This document shows, in pieces, positions 27,307 through 35,894 of a stretch of DNA of 52,759 nucleotides. The notes below the pieces were generated by a model. The model had not been told where the DNA came from and did no database searches. It saw only the letters and a program-made list of their open reading frames with translations. The DNA is taken from positions 1 to 52,759 of the forward strand of contig NZ_JAMOLN010000047.1 in assembly GCF_024448165.1 (NCBI RefSeq), read 5' to 3'. The translations under genes and the position numbers were made by a program. This stretch comes from Streptomyces longispororuber (GTDB lineage: Bacteria > Actinomycetota > Actinomycetes > Streptomycetales > Streptomycetaceae). The first letter of the stretch is position 1. Each line of letters begins with the position of its first letter.

Positions 27307-28100
27307 GCCTGGAGGGCAAGGCGCTGTCCTGGACGCCGGGCGGCCCGCTCGTCCTGGACGGCGTGGACCTCACCCCGCGGCCCGGCACGGTGACGGGGCT
27401 CCTCGGCCCGAACGGCTCGGGCAAGTCCACCCTGCTGCGGCTCCTGGCCGGGGTGCTCGCGCCGTCGAGCGGCGTCGTCACCCTGGACGGCGACCCGCTG
27501 TCGTCGGTGCCGCGCAGGACCGCGGCCCGGCGGATCGCCATGGTGCAGCAACAGGCCGACACCCAGGTCGAGTTGACCGTCGCCGACGTCGTGCGCCTGG
27601 GACGCGTACCGCACCGTCGCGCCTGGGCGCCCGCGTCGGCGGCCGACGAGGCCGCGGTCCGCGCCGCCCTCGACCGCAGCGGCCTGGCCGACCGGAGCCG
27701 GCGGCTGTGGCACACCCTGTCGGGCGGGGAGCGCCAGCGCGTGCAGATCGCCCGCGCCCTGGCGCAGGAGCCGCGCGAGCTGCTGCTCGACGAGCCGACG
27801 AACCACCTGGACATCCAGCACCAGCTGGAGCTCCTCGACCTGATCCGCGGCCTGGACCTCACCAGTGTCGTGGCCCTGCACGACCTGAACCTGGCCGCCG
27901 CCTACTGCGACGGCGTCGTCGTCCTCGACGGCGGCCGGGTCGTCGCCGCGGGCGAACCGGCCGACGTCCTCACGGAGGACCTCATCGCGCAGGTGTACGG
28001 GGTACGGGCCCGGGTCGCCCGTCCGGGCCCCGGCGAGCCCCCGCACATCCGCTTTCTCGGCGTCCTCGGTGGCCCCGGTGCCCCCGCGGCCGGCTCCTAG
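27303..28100 (+). CDS. ABC transporter ATPase (BtuD/FhuC-like)
   Basis: This 265-residue ATPase has Walker A GPNGSGKST at 35-43, signature LSGGERQ at 139-145, Walker B ELLLDEP at 159-165 and the H-loop in ALHDLN. It completes the riboswitch-controlled importer. The stop TAG shares the palindrome CTAG with the stop codon of the convergent gene on the other strand. Confidence 0.93.
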   Translation: MSLEGKALSWTPGGPLVLDGVDLTPRPGTVTGLLGPNGSGKSTLLRLLAGVLAPSSGVVTLDGDPLSSVPRRTAARRIAMVQQQADTQVELTVADVVRLGRVPHRRAWAPASAADEAAVRAALDRSGLADRSRRLWHTLSGGERQRVQIARALAQEPRELLLDEPTNHLDIQHQLELLDLIRGLDLTSVVALHDLNLAAAYCDGVVVLDGGRVVAAGEPADVLTEDLIAQVYGVRARVARPGPGEPPHIRFLGVLGGPGAPAAGS

Positions 28101-28669
28101 ACGGGGCAGGGCCGGTACTCCAGGCCCAGTTCGTGGTCGACGGCGGCGCTGGTGCGGGTCGACGCGTCGATGACCTGCTGCCACGATCCGTACTTGGCGT
28201 ACAGCTGGTCGGCGGTCGGGCCGAGCGGGTTGCCGTACTTGGCGGTGTTGCGGGCCTCCAGGACGGCGACCTCCTCCGGGCTCATCCCGGCGCGGGTGAT
28301 CTCCTTGGCGTCGTTGCGCATGTCGACCATGCGGCGGGCGACGTCCTCGTCAAAGGCGCCCGCGTCCCGCATCTCCGCCTGTGTGCGCCGCATGTCCTCC
28401 AGGAGCCCGTGGTAGTCCTGCCGGACGTCCCGGGCGACGACCTTCTCGGGCCAGTTCATCTCGCGGATCCGGCAGACCACGGCGTCCTTGCTCGTGCAGG
28501 GCTCGGCGGTGGGACCGGTCGACTCGAGCGGCGCGACGACGACGGAGCCGCACGGCTCGTCCGCGAGCGCCGGGGCGGCCGCCCCGGCGAGCAGACCGGC
28601 GGCCGCGGCCAGCGGGAGGAGAACGCGGCGCGACAGCCGCCGGGAAAGGAGCGCAGGGAGGGAGTGCAT
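28097..28669 (-). CDS. Secreted protein of unknown function
   Basis: This 190-residue protein has a clear signal peptide with basic residues 10-15, a hydrophobic core, and an ALA cleavage site after residue 36. The mature part contains four cysteines in total (one near the new N terminus, two in the next 30 residues, one two residues before the end), which could pair after secretion. A charged helical middle includes an EEVAVLEARN segment. I do not recognise a family. ATG 28669 follows GAGGA at 7 bases; a GTG two codons earlier is possible. Its stop overlaps that of the BtuD-like gene. Confidence 0.75.
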   Translation of the reverse strand: MHSLPALLSRRLSRRVLLPLAAAAGLLAGAAAPALADEPCGSVVVAPLESTGPTAEPCTSKDAVVCRIREMNWPEKVVARDVRQDYHGLLEDMRRTQAEMRDAGAFDEDVARRMVDMRNDAKEITRAGMSPEEVAVLEARNTAKYGNPLGPTADQLYAKYGSWQQVIDASTRTSAAVDHELGLEYRPCPV

Positions 28670-28722
28670 GGGCACATCCTCGGAGCTCCGGCCGCGCCGC
28701 CCGGGGAGGCGCGGCGCTCAGG

Positions 28723-29343
28723 TCACTCGAACCGGTCGGGATCCCCCGCGCCGCGCCGCACGATCTCGGCCTCTCCACTGGAGAAGTCGACGACGGTGGT
28801 GGGCACGGTGCCGCAGTCCCCGGAGTCGAGGACGGCGTCGACGGCGTGGTCGAGGCGCTCCTTGATCTCCCAGCCCTGGGTCAGCGGTTCGTCCTCGCCG
28901 GGCAGCAGCAGGGTGCTGGACAGCAGCGGCTCGCCGAGTTCGGCGAGGAGTGCCTGGGTGACGACGTGGTCCGGGATGCGCACGCCGACGGTCTTCTTCT
29001 TCGGGTGCTGGAGCTGCCGCGGCACCTCCCGCGTCGCGGGCAGGATGAACGTGTAGCTGCCGGGCGTGGCCGCCTTGATGGCGCGGAACACGTCGTTGTC
29101 GATGTGCACGAACTTGCCGAGCTGCGCGAAGTCCTGGCACACCAGCGTGAAGTGGTGCCGGTCGTCGAGGTGCCGGATCGCGCGGATCCGGTCGACGCCG
29201 TCGCGGTTGCCGAGCCGGCAGCCGAGCGCGTAGCACGAGTCGGTGGGATAGGCGACGAGCGCGCTGTCGCGGATGCCGTCGGCGACCGCCGTGATGATGC
29301 GCTGCTGCGGGTTCGCGGGGTGTACGTCGAAGTACCTGGCCAT
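28723..29343 (-). CDS. YciO-type Sua5/YrdC family protein
   Basis: This 206-residue protein matches the YrdC-fold group that includes threonylcarbamoyl-AMP synthases. The segments ALVAYPTDSCYALGC and PGSYTFILPAT, with the lysine cluster HPKKKTVGVRIPDH, fit. Length (about 206) and the absence of the C-terminal Sua5 domain point to the YciO branch, whose physiological role is uncertain, rather than the essential TsaC/Sua5 branch. There is no Shine-Dalgarno; TACGCT lies 6 bases before the ATG, so the mRNA may be leaderless. Confidence 0.85.
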   Translation of the reverse strand: MARYFDVHPANPQQRIITAVADGIRDSALVAYPTDSCYALGCRLGNRDGVDRIRAIRHLDDRHHFTLVCQDFAQLGKFVHIDNDVFRAIKAATPGSYTFILPATREVPRQLQHPKKKTVGVRIPDHVVTQALLAELGEPLLSSTLLLPGEDEPLTQGWEIKERLDHAVDAVLDSGDCGTVPTTVVDFSSGEAEIVRRGAGDPDRFE

Positions 29344-29539
29344 TGGGCGAGCGTACGGGATCACGGCCGCGGGGCCCGCTCGCGCGGTCCCGGAAAACGC
29401 GGCGTATGCGTGCGACGCTCGCGAGCGGGCAGAGCCCCGTACACGCGCGACAATCCCGACACCGGCCCACCCTGCTCACGCGCGAAGACGGGTTCACGGC
29501 CCATACTGGAGCGGCATCGCTCCCTCACAGAACGACTCC

Positions 29540-30688
29540 ATGGCCAAGAAGAACACCTCATCGCCCACCGTCCCCGACACCGTCTGGCTGGCCCGCGGCC
29601 GCCATCTCGGGTCCGAGCCCGAGCAGGACGTCCGGCGCAACCTGATCGCTCTCAAGGCGGCGGGCGTGCTGGACGACTTCGGCGATCTCGATCCCGTCGA
29701 GGCGGCCCGCTCGACCGTGCTGCACCCGCGCGACGAGGACGCCGACCCCGGCCCCGGCGCCCGGCGGGTCTTCGAGGCCCGGTGGCGGGTCGCCGACGAC
29801 GTCACCGTGCGCGCGCAGCTGACGATGTACGAGCCCGAGGGGCGGCGCCGGGACGGCGAGGGCACCGGCTGGGTGCTGGCCGCGGAGGCCGAGCGGTCCT
29901 GGGACCTGGCGTGGCCGTCGCCCGCGACGATGTTCTGGCCGGACAGCGACCGGGTGGCCTGGGACCACGACACGGTGCCGGGGCCACGGCTGCGCGCGTC
30001 GAACCATCTGCCCAAGGACGCCGACGAGCTGCGCCATCTCGTCAGGGAGTGCTCCCGGCAGAGCTGGTTCGTGCACGTGGTCGTGCACGAGGCGATGACG
30101 CCCGACGCGCGCGGACAGCGGCCGGTCACCGGGTTCCTGCCGCCGAGCCTGCGCCACCGGGTGATCGAGCACCGGGCCACACCGGACCAGTCGCAGATCG
30201 CCGACGTCGCGCTGCAGCGCGAGCTGAAGGTGCGGATGCCGCGCGGTGGCGCCGTCGTGCTGCCCACGACTCCGCCGCTGGAGGGCTACGACGCGGACCG
30301 CTTCACGGTGCGCAGCGTCTTCCTCGACGGCTCGGACCCGGCCGAACTGACGGCCAGGATCATCGAGTTCGCCGCTCTGCCCCGGCCGCTGACGCCCGAG
30401 GCGGAGCGGGCGCTGACGCGGCTGCGCAAGGGCTGGCACCTGCTCACCCCCGAGGAGGAGCTGGCGCACGCGCAGCACATGGTCGGCCGGTACGCCGAGG
30501 CGCTGGACGCCATGACCAAGTCCCGTGACCTGTACCGGGAGGCGGCCGAGGCGGCGCAGTCCGCGCTGGCCGAGGCGACGGGCGGCGACGGTGTGCCGCG
30601 CCCGCCGTCGGCGCCCGGCAAGGCGGACGGGTCACCGCTGAGCGCCTTCACGAAGGCGTTCGGCAGGTTCCGCGACCCGTCCAAGTAG
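29540..30688 (+). CDS. Conserved-looking hypothetical protein, 382 aa
   Basis: The frame has strong third-position G/C bias across 382 codons and starts with the lysine-rich MAKKNTSS. The protein is soluble, with no signal peptide or membrane helix. It contains Trp-rich beta-type segments (FEARWRVADDVTVRAQL, GWVLAAEAERSWDLAWPSP) and a helical charged C-terminal third (about 290-350), followed by a Pro/Gly linker and a terminal FTKAFGRFRD. I do not recognise a family. No Shine-Dalgarno is visible before the ATG, and a small hairpin GGAGCG/CGCTCC lies at 29508-29523. Confidence 0.72.
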   Translation: MAKKNTSSPTVPDTVWLARGRHLGSEPEQDVRRNLIALKAAGVLDDFGDLDPVEAARSTVLHPRDEDADPGPGARRVFEARWRVADDVTVRAQLTMYEPEGRRRDGEGTGWVLAAEAERSWDLAWPSPATMFWPDSDRVAWDHDTVPGPRLRASNHLPKDADELRHLVRECSRQSWFVHVVVHEAMTPDARGQRPVTGFLPPSLRHRVIEHRATPDQSQIADVALQRELKVRMPRGGAVVLPTTPPLEGYDADRFTVRSVFLDGSDPAELTARIIEFAALPRPLTPEAERALTRLRKGWHLLTPEEELAHAQHMVGRYAEALDAMTKSRDLYREAAEAAQSALAEATGGDGVPRPPSAPGKADGSPLSAFTKAFGRFRDPSK

Positions 30689-30709
30689 CGCGGCGAGGAG
30701 GGCGGACGC

Positions 30710-31066
30710 TCAGTCCACTTCCTCGTCGCCCGCGTCCGACATGCGCAGCGCGATCTCCTGCAGCAGTTCGGTGGAGTTGACGTCGACGCGTCCTTCGTCG
30801 TGCACCTTGGCGAGCTGCGTGAAGAGAAAGGCGAAGGCCTCGACGAGCGACACGCTGGCCGGCATGAGCGCGGCGATGGTCAGTTCCGCGGCCTGCTCGG
30901 GCGTGGCGCCCGCCGGGATCTCGACCGTCGGGAACACCTCCGACACCAGGCGCCCCAGCTGGGTGAGGTCCGTGTCGAGCGCCTCGCCGTCACTGATCCT
31001 GCGCACCATCTCCCCGGTCTCGGTCAGCACGCCGATCGCCCGCAGAATGATCTCCCTCTGTTCCAT
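30710..31066 (-). CDS. Small hypothetical protein, 118 aa
   Basis: This is a soluble, acidic, mostly helical protein with a hydrophobic middle (EQAAELTIAALMPASVSLVEAF is split by a Pro/Ala turn) and an acidic end DAGDEEVD. The frame shows good codon bias. No Shine-Dalgarno is present, but TAGGCT at 31078-31073 lies 6 bases upstream of the ATG, as expected for a leaderless transcript. No family is recognised. It is divergent from the DUF779 gene by 75 bases. Confidence 0.65.
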   Translation of the reverse strand: MEQREIILRAIGVLTETGEMVRRISDGEALDTDLTQLGRLVSEVFPTVEIPAGATPEQAAELTIAALMPASVSLVEAFAFLFTQLAKVHDEGRVDVNSTELLQEIALRMSDAGDEEVD

Positions 31067-31141
31067 GGTGCGAGCCTATGCGTGCGACGCTCCCCCGCGT
31101 GCAACGTGGTCGCAACCTCCGCCCCCGTTGACTGGTCCGCC

Positions 31142-31498
31142 ATGACCGACGTACCCCGCGTGGAGCTGACGCCCGCGGCCGCCGAGCTGGTGCGGCGACT
31201 GCGCGACGCCCATGGTCCGTTGATGTTCCACCAGTCCGGCGGCTGCTGCGACGGCAGCGCCCCGATGTGCTATCCGGCGGGCGAGTTCCGCACCGGCGGC
31301 TCGGACGTGCTGCTCGCCGAGCTGGCCGTGGCGGGGGTGACCGAGCCGGTGTCGTTCTGGATGTCGAAGAGCCAGTACGAGGTGTGGAGCCACACCCGGC
31401 TCATCGTCGACGTCGTCGAGGGGCGCGGCAGCGGCTTCTCGCTGGAGGCGCCGGAGGGCGTACGTTTCCTGATCCGTTCCCGGCTGGTCGGCACCTAG
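31142..31498 (+). CDS. DUF779 family protein
   Basis: This 118-residue protein has the DUF779 hallmark: FHQSGGCCDGSAPMCYP at about 26-42, with clustered cysteines that may bind a metal, then FWMSKSQYEVWSHTRLIVDV. DUF779 genes are often found near aldehyde or alcohol dehydrogenases, but none is here. No Shine-Dalgarno precedes the ATG. The function is unknown. Confidence 0.85.
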   Translation: MTDVPRVELTPAAAELVRRLRDAHGPLMFHQSGGCCDGSAPMCYPAGEFRTGGSDVLLAELAVAGVTEPVSFWMSKSQYEVWSHTRLIVDVVEGRGSGFSLEAPEGVRFLIRSRLVGT

Positions 31499-31536
31499 CC
31501 ATCGACGGGGGCCCTGTCGTCTGCTGAACTCCCCTG

Positions 31537-32760
31537 ATGCAGACGAGAGTTGGCAAGAGACGCAACCGAGTCCTGGCGACCTTGGCGGTCGCGACCATGC
31601 TGGCCGGCGCGGCCCTGACGGGGGCCGCGCCGGCCAGCGCCGATTCCGGCCCGGCGCCGGGCGTCACGTACAGCGAGTTCGACATACCCGCGGCCAAGGG
31701 CACCACCCACGCCCACGTCCTCACCGTCGATCTGCGCGACCCGCACGTCCGGGTCGATCTGCTGCACCCGGGCGCGGTCGGGGCCCGCGCCACCGTCTCC
31801 GCGATGGCCGACGCGAGCGGCGCCGTGGGCGGGGTCAACGGGGACTTCTTCAACATCACGGAGACCCAGCACCCGGGGGTGGAGGCGACCGGTGCCGCGG
31901 TCGGTCCTGCGATCGCGGGCGGGCGGACCCTGAAGGCGTCGGTGCCGGACGGGCAGCGGTTCGGTCCGGCCCTGCCGCCGGGCACCTCGACGCGGGACGT
32001 GCTGGGCGTCGGGGTGGACCGGCGGGCCCGGCTCGACAGCCTCGCGCTCGACGGGTCGGTGCGCACCCGGGACGACCGGGTCGCGCTCGGCGGGCTCAAC
32101 CAGTACGCGCTGCCGGTCGGTTCGGTGGGGGCGTTCACCGCGGAGTGGGGTGGGGTGTCCCGGGTGCGCGCCACCTGCGGCACGGACACCCAGCGCGCCG
32201 CGCCGTGCAGCACGGACACCTATGAGGTGACGGTGCGGCACGGGCGGGTGGTGTCGGCCGCCGACGTGCCGGGCAGTGGCCCGATAGCGGACGGCACGAC
32301 GGTGCTCGTGGGCCGGGAGGCGGGGGCGCAGTGGCTGCGGAAGCTGTCGGCTGGTGACCCGGTGTCGGTGCACCACCGGCTGGTCGCGGAGCGGTCACGG
32401 GTGCCGTTCCGGTTCGCGGTCGGCGGCTATCCCGTGCTGCGCGACGGCGCGCCGCTGCCCGGTCTGGACGCGAAGACGTCCGCGGTGCGGACGGCCGCGG
32501 GCATCGCGGACGACGGACGCACGCTGATCCTGCTCGCCCTGGACGGCGCGCCGGCCTACCGTACGGGCCTGTCGATCGCCGAAGTGGCGGACACCATGCG
32601 GGGGCTGGGCGCGCAGGACGCGTTCAGCCTGGACGGGGGCGGCTCGTCGACGCTGGTCGCGCGGGAGCCGGGGGCGGCGACGGTCTCGGTCCGCAACCAC
32701 CCCAGCGATCCGCCGGAGCGCGCCGTCGCGAACGGCATCGGGGTGTACTCCCGCTCCTGA
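31537..32760 (+). CDS. Secreted NAGPA-like phosphodiester glycosidase family protein
   Basis: This 407-residue protein has a signal peptide with cleavage near ASA|D at residue 35. The mature part has the NAGPA/DUF2233 fold: GVNGDFFNI in the first half, GGYPVLRDG later, and the terminal signature FSLDGGGSSTLV followed by ERAVANGIGVY. Human NAGPA removes GlcNAc from phosphodiesters; bacterial members are thought to act on cell-wall or polysaccharide phosphodiesters. The protein is probably extracellular. The start has only weak ribosome-binding sequence. Confidence 0.87.
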   Translation: MQTRVGKRRNRVLATLAVATMLAGAALTGAAPASADSGPAPGVTYSEFDIPAAKGTTHAHVLTVDLRDPHVRVDLLHPGAVGARATVSAMADASGAVGGVNGDFFNITETQHPGVEATGAAVGPAIAGGRTLKASVPDGQRFGPALPPGTSTRDVLGVGVDRRARLDSLALDGSVRTRDDRVALGGLNQYALPVGSVGAFTAEWGGVSRVRATCGTDTQRAAPCSTDTYEVTVRHGRVVSAADVPGSGPIADGTTVLVGREAGAQWLRKLSAGDPVSVHHRLVAERSRVPFRFAVGGYPVLRDGAPLPGLDAKTSAVRTAAGIADDGRTLILLALDGAPAYRTGLSIAEVADTMRGLGAQDAFSLDGGGSSTLVAREPGAATVSVRNHPSDPPERAVANGIGVYSRS

Positions 32761-32804
32761 CGGGCGCGTGGGCCCGGCGCGGCCGGACGGGGGGCCGCTT
32801 CGGC

Positions 32805-32832
32805 TAGACTGAAGCGGAACATCGCTCCGCTT
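32805..32832 (+). promoter_or_regulatory. TetR autoregulatory operator and -10 candidate
   Basis: AAGCGGA at 32812-32818 and TCCGCTT at 32826-32832 form a perfect 7-bp inverted repeat with a 7-base spacer. TAGACT at 32805-32810 is a plausible -10, so the repeat would cover the transcription start. Position 58 bases before the TetR start strongly suggests autoregulation. Confidence 0.65.
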
Positions 32833-32889
32833 GGCGTGCGGAGCACCGTCCGCGCCCGCCGGGCAGGCGGTCGCAGGGAGGAGAGCGCG

Positions 32890-33474
32890 GTGCCCACTGC
32901 GGGGCAGAGCAAGCGGGCCGACGTGGTGCGCAACCAGCAGAAGCTGCTGGCCGCGGCCGCCGAGGTGTTCGTCACGTCCGGTGTCGACGCGCCGATCCGG
33001 GAGATCGCGGCCGCGGCGGGCGTCGGCATGGGGACGATCTACCGCCATTTCCCGACGCGGGCGGACCTCGTCGTCGCCGTCTTCCGGCACCAGGTGGAGT
33101 CCTGCGCCGAGGCGGGTCCCGCGCTGCTCGCCGAGGCCGGCTCCCCCTTCGTGGCGCTGCGCCGGTGGATCGATCTGTTCGTCGACTTCCTGGTCACCAA
33201 GCACGGGCTCGCCGACACCCTGCGGCCGGACGGCAGCGGCTTCGCGGCGCTCCACACGTACTTCGTGGACCGGCTGGTGCCGGTCGCCGCGGAGCTGCTC
33301 GACGCGGCGGCCGCGGCCGACGAGATCCGGCCCGGGACCGAGCCGTACGAGCTGCTGCGCGGCATCGGCAACCTCTGCATCGGCCCGGGCGACGATCCGC
33401 GCTACGACCCCCGGCGGCTGATCGACCTGCTGCTGCGCGGCATGCGGGAGCAGGCCGGTCCGCCGGAGGCGTGA
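32890..33474 (+). CDS. TetR family regulator
   Basis: This 194-residue TetR protein has its helix-turn-helix at about 37-56 (REIAAAAGVGMGTIYRHFPT). The C-terminal half resembles the SbtR-like ligand domain group. GTG 32890 is chosen because GGAGGAG lies 6 to 7 bases upstream. A perfect inverted repeat sits at the likely promoter. No exporter or enzyme is immediately adjacent in the same direction, so its only obvious target here is itself. Confidence 0.9.
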   Translation: MPTAGQSKRADVVRNQQKLLAAAAEVFVTSGVDAPIREIAAAAGVGMGTIYRHFPTRADLVVAVFRHQVESCAEAGPALLAEAGSPFVALRRWIDLFVDFLVTKHGLADTLRPDGSGFAALHTYFVDRLVPVAAELLDAAAAADEIRPGTEPYELLRGIGNLCIGPGDDPRYDPRRLIDLLLRGMREQAGPPEA

Positions 33475-33493
33475 CGGGGCGCGGCGGCCGGGG

Positions 33494-33886
33494 CTACTTC
33501 GGCTCCGTCGCGATCTGGATCAGATTGCCGCAGGTGTCGTCGAAGACGGCGGTGGTGACGGGCCCCATCTCCAGGGGGTCCTGCGTGAAGACCACTCCGA
33601 GGCCGGTCAGCCGTTCGTGTTCGGCGTGCACGTCGTCGACGGCGAACTGGGCGAGCGGGATGCCGTCCTGGACGAGCGTGTCGCGGTAGGTCCTGGCGGC
33701 CGGGTGTCCGGCGGGCTCCAGCAGGAGTTCGGTGCCGCCGGGCTCGTCGGGCGAGACGACGGTGAGCCAGCGGGCCTCGCCGCCCACCGGCACGTCGTGC
33801 TTCTTCACGAAGCCGAGGACCTCGGTGTAGAAGTGCTCGGCCTTGGCCTGGTCGTCGACGAAGACGCTGGTCAGATGGATCTTCAT
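33494..33886 (-). CDS. VOC (glyoxalase/bleomycin-resistance fold) protein
   Basis: This 130-residue protein has two beta-alpha-beta-beta-beta modules of the VOC superfamily. It opens with KIHLTSVFVDDQAKAEHFY and ends with VFDDTCGNLIQIATEPK, which carries a usual metal-site region. ATG 33886 overlaps the ArsR stop as ATGA. It is probably a small-molecule binding or isomerising enzyme under ArsR control. Confidence 0.88.
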   Translation of the reverse strand: MKIHLTSVFVDDQAKAEHFYTEVLGFVKKHDVPVGGEARWLTVVSPDEPGGTELLLEPAGHPAARTYRDTLVQDGIPLAQFAVDDVHAEHERLTGLGVVFTQDPLEMGPVTTAVFDDTCGNLIQIATEPK

Positions 33887-34185
33887 GGGGTGCTCTCCTC
33901 CGGCCCCGGCGCGTCGGCCCCGAGCCATCGCTCGGCGATCCGCCGCAGGGGAGCCGTATTCAGGTCGTGGAACTTGTAGCGGCCCTCCCGCCGGGTCTCG
34001 ACGAGCCCGGCGGCCTCCAGCACCGCGAGGTGCTGGGAGATCCCCTGGCGCGAGATCCCGAGCTGGTGCTTCATGCTCAGCCGCGAGCAGATCTCGAACA
34101 GTGTCTGCCCGGACTTCTCCGTGAGCTCGTCGAGGATGATGCGGCGGGTGGGGTCGGCCAAGGCTTTGAACAGGTCATCGGCCAC
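33883..34185 (-). CDS. ArsR family transcriptional regulator
   Basis: This 100-residue winged-helix protein starts with FKALADPTRRIILDEL and has the recognition segment GISRQGISQHLAVLEAAGLVETRREG. It lacks the Cys-rich metal site of classical ArsR proteins and resembles the non-metal subgroup often coupled to SRPBCC or VOC genes. The start is GTG at 34183-34185. It is coupled to the VOC gene, so both are likely autoregulated. Confidence 0.92.
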   Translation of the reverse strand: MADDLFKALADPTRRIILDELTEKSGQTLFEICSRLSMKHQLGISRQGISQHLAVLEAAGLVETRREGRYKFHDLNTAPLRRIAERWLGADAPGPEESTP

Positions 34186-34237
34186 GACCCCAGCATAGGC
34201 AACTGTTCACTTGCCTATCAAGTCGGGGAGAGCGGGT

Positions 34238-35809
34238 TCAGCTGTCCCGCACCGCCGTCAGACCGTTGAAGACACCGACGTACGCGGTGCCGTCCGGCCC
34301 GATCGTGACGGGCGCCCAGTTGTTGTCGTAGGCGAGGCCGGTGCCGACCAGGCGCTTCCAGCGGGTCGCGCCGCTGCGGAAGTCGACGGCCGTCAGGTAC
34401 CAGGCGTCGATGCCCAGCGTGTTCGGCTCCTTCGTGTAGAAGTACAGCAGTCCGTTCGCGGTGGAGAGCTTCGGCACGGTGGACGGCGAGCGCACATCGC
34501 TCTCCCACACCGTGTCGCACCCGCTGCCGTCGTCGCGCACGTCGATCCGCGTGACCCCGCCCACGACGCTGCGGCCGAAGGTCAGGGAGGAGACGTTCTC
34601 GTAGCCGTAGTTGTTCTCCACGACGAGGCTGTCGCCGTACGAGATCAGGGAGTTGTCGGTGGTCGAGGCACCGGAGCCGAAGACGGGGACCTTGCAGACG
34701 AGCCGCCGGTCGGCGGGGACGGCGGCGTCCCGGCGGTAGACCAGGACGTTCATGCGGTCGTCGGCGTTGTCGGTGATGGCCACGTAGTTCTCGTGCTCGC
34801 CGAACAGGTCGGGGGTCGTTCCGCTGCCCTGGTTGACCGAGCCCGGCTTGGTGCCCGTGCCCCGGTCGTAGGTCTGCCGCCACACGGCCTTCGGGGTGCC
34901 GTCGGCCGTCGCGCCGAAGCCGTACAGCGCGTGGTCGGTGACGATCGAGACGCCGTCCTCGGCGACGGAGAACGAGTTCTGGATCTCCTCCCCGTCCAGC
35001 CTGATCGACCGGACGGCCCCGCTGCCGGGATCGACCGTGCCGACGCGGCCCTGCCGGGTCACCCACCACACGCGCCCGTCCCAGTCCGGCATCACGGAGG
35101 TGACGGGGTCGCACTCGCCGCTCGGGTAGAGGTTGGTCCAGCTGACGCAGTCGTGCGGGACGGTTCCGGTCAGGTCCCAGTCGTCGGTGACGACGAACCG
35201 CCAGCTGCCGTCCGCGGCCTGCTCGTGCGCGAGCCGCACGATGTGCTGGCGGGAGTCGGCGAGGACGAGCCGGTCCTGGTCGTCGAGGTAGGAGTAGGCG
35301 CCGCCCGAGGTGTCCTTGAAGATCCGGGAGAAGTCGAGCCGGGTGATGGCCTCGACGGTGGAGGGGCGCTGCGGGAGCTTGTACTCGGCGAGCGTGGCAA
35401 GGCTCGCCGGATCCAGGAGCTTGACCAGGAAACCGCTGAACGTGCCGCAGACGGTGACGATCCGGCCGGCCCGGTCGAAGGTGACGGTGGCGCACTCGCC
35501 GCCGAGCGCGGCCATCTGCTCGCTGCGGACGGTGGGCTGCCTGCCGTTCGGTCCGCTCCAGGGGTACGTGCCGCTGCCCCAGGCGTCCGCGTGCATCCCG
35601 CTCCTGCCGTTCGCGGCGAGGTACGGGTGCTGGGCCGGGGCCTTGCCCGGCACCGGGAGCGGCTGGGCCGGGGCGCCCTCGTACTGCTCGACGAGACGGT
35701 GCCCCGGAGCCTTGGGGATCTCGTCGGCCCGGGCCCCGGGCGGGCACACGACGCCGAGGGCCAGGACGGCCGGGACGAGGGCACGGATGAGGAGTCTGCG
35801 AGACGGCAT
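34238..35809 (-). CDS. Secreted beta-propeller-like protein of unknown function
   Basis: This 523-residue protein has a signal peptide cleaved near ARA|D at residue 28. The mature protein consists of repeated blade-like units such as DRAGRIVTVCG, DGRVWWVTRQGRVGTVDP, ADGTPKAVWRQTYDRGTG and a final IGPDGTAYVGVFNGL. This fits a PQQ- or YVTN-like beta-propeller. No catalytic motif is recognised. Several cysteines could form disulfides. It is likely extracellular or cell-wall associated. Confidence 0.8.
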   Translation of the reverse strand: MPSRRLLIRALVPAVLALGVVCPPGARADEIPKAPGHRLVEQYEGAPAQPLPVPGKAPAQHPYLAANGRSGMHADAWGSGTYPWSGPNGRQPTVRSEQMAALGGECATVTFDRAGRIVTVCGTFSGFLVKLLDPASLATLAEYKLPQRPSTVEAITRLDFSRIFKDTSGGAYSYLDDQDRLVLADSRQHIVRLAHEQAADGSWRFVVTDDWDLTGTVPHDCVSWTNLYPSGECDPVTSVMPDWDGRVWWVTRQGRVGTVDPGSGAVRSIRLDGEEIQNSFSVAEDGVSIVTDHALYGFGATADGTPKAVWRQTYDRGTGTKPGSVNQGSGTTPDLFGEHENYVAITDNADDRMNVLVYRRDAAVPADRRLVCKVPVFGSGASTTDNSLISYGDSLVVENNYGYENVSSLTFGRSVVGGVTRIDVRDDGSGCDTVWESDVRSPSTVPKLSTANGLLYFYTKEPNTLGIDAWYLTAVDFRSGATRWKRLVGTGLAYDNNWAPVTIGPDGTAYVGVFNGLTAVRDS

Positions 35810-35894
35810 CCCGTGAAGCTAGGCGCCGCCCCTTGAAGTGTCCATGCACATACGGGAGTTGTTCACGAACCCGAAACGATCACCGGGGTGCGGA

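Noticed and set aside
31126..31131. TTGACT before the DUF779 gene as a -35 element
   Set aside because: It is only about 11 bases from the ATG, leaving no room for a -10 element and start site.
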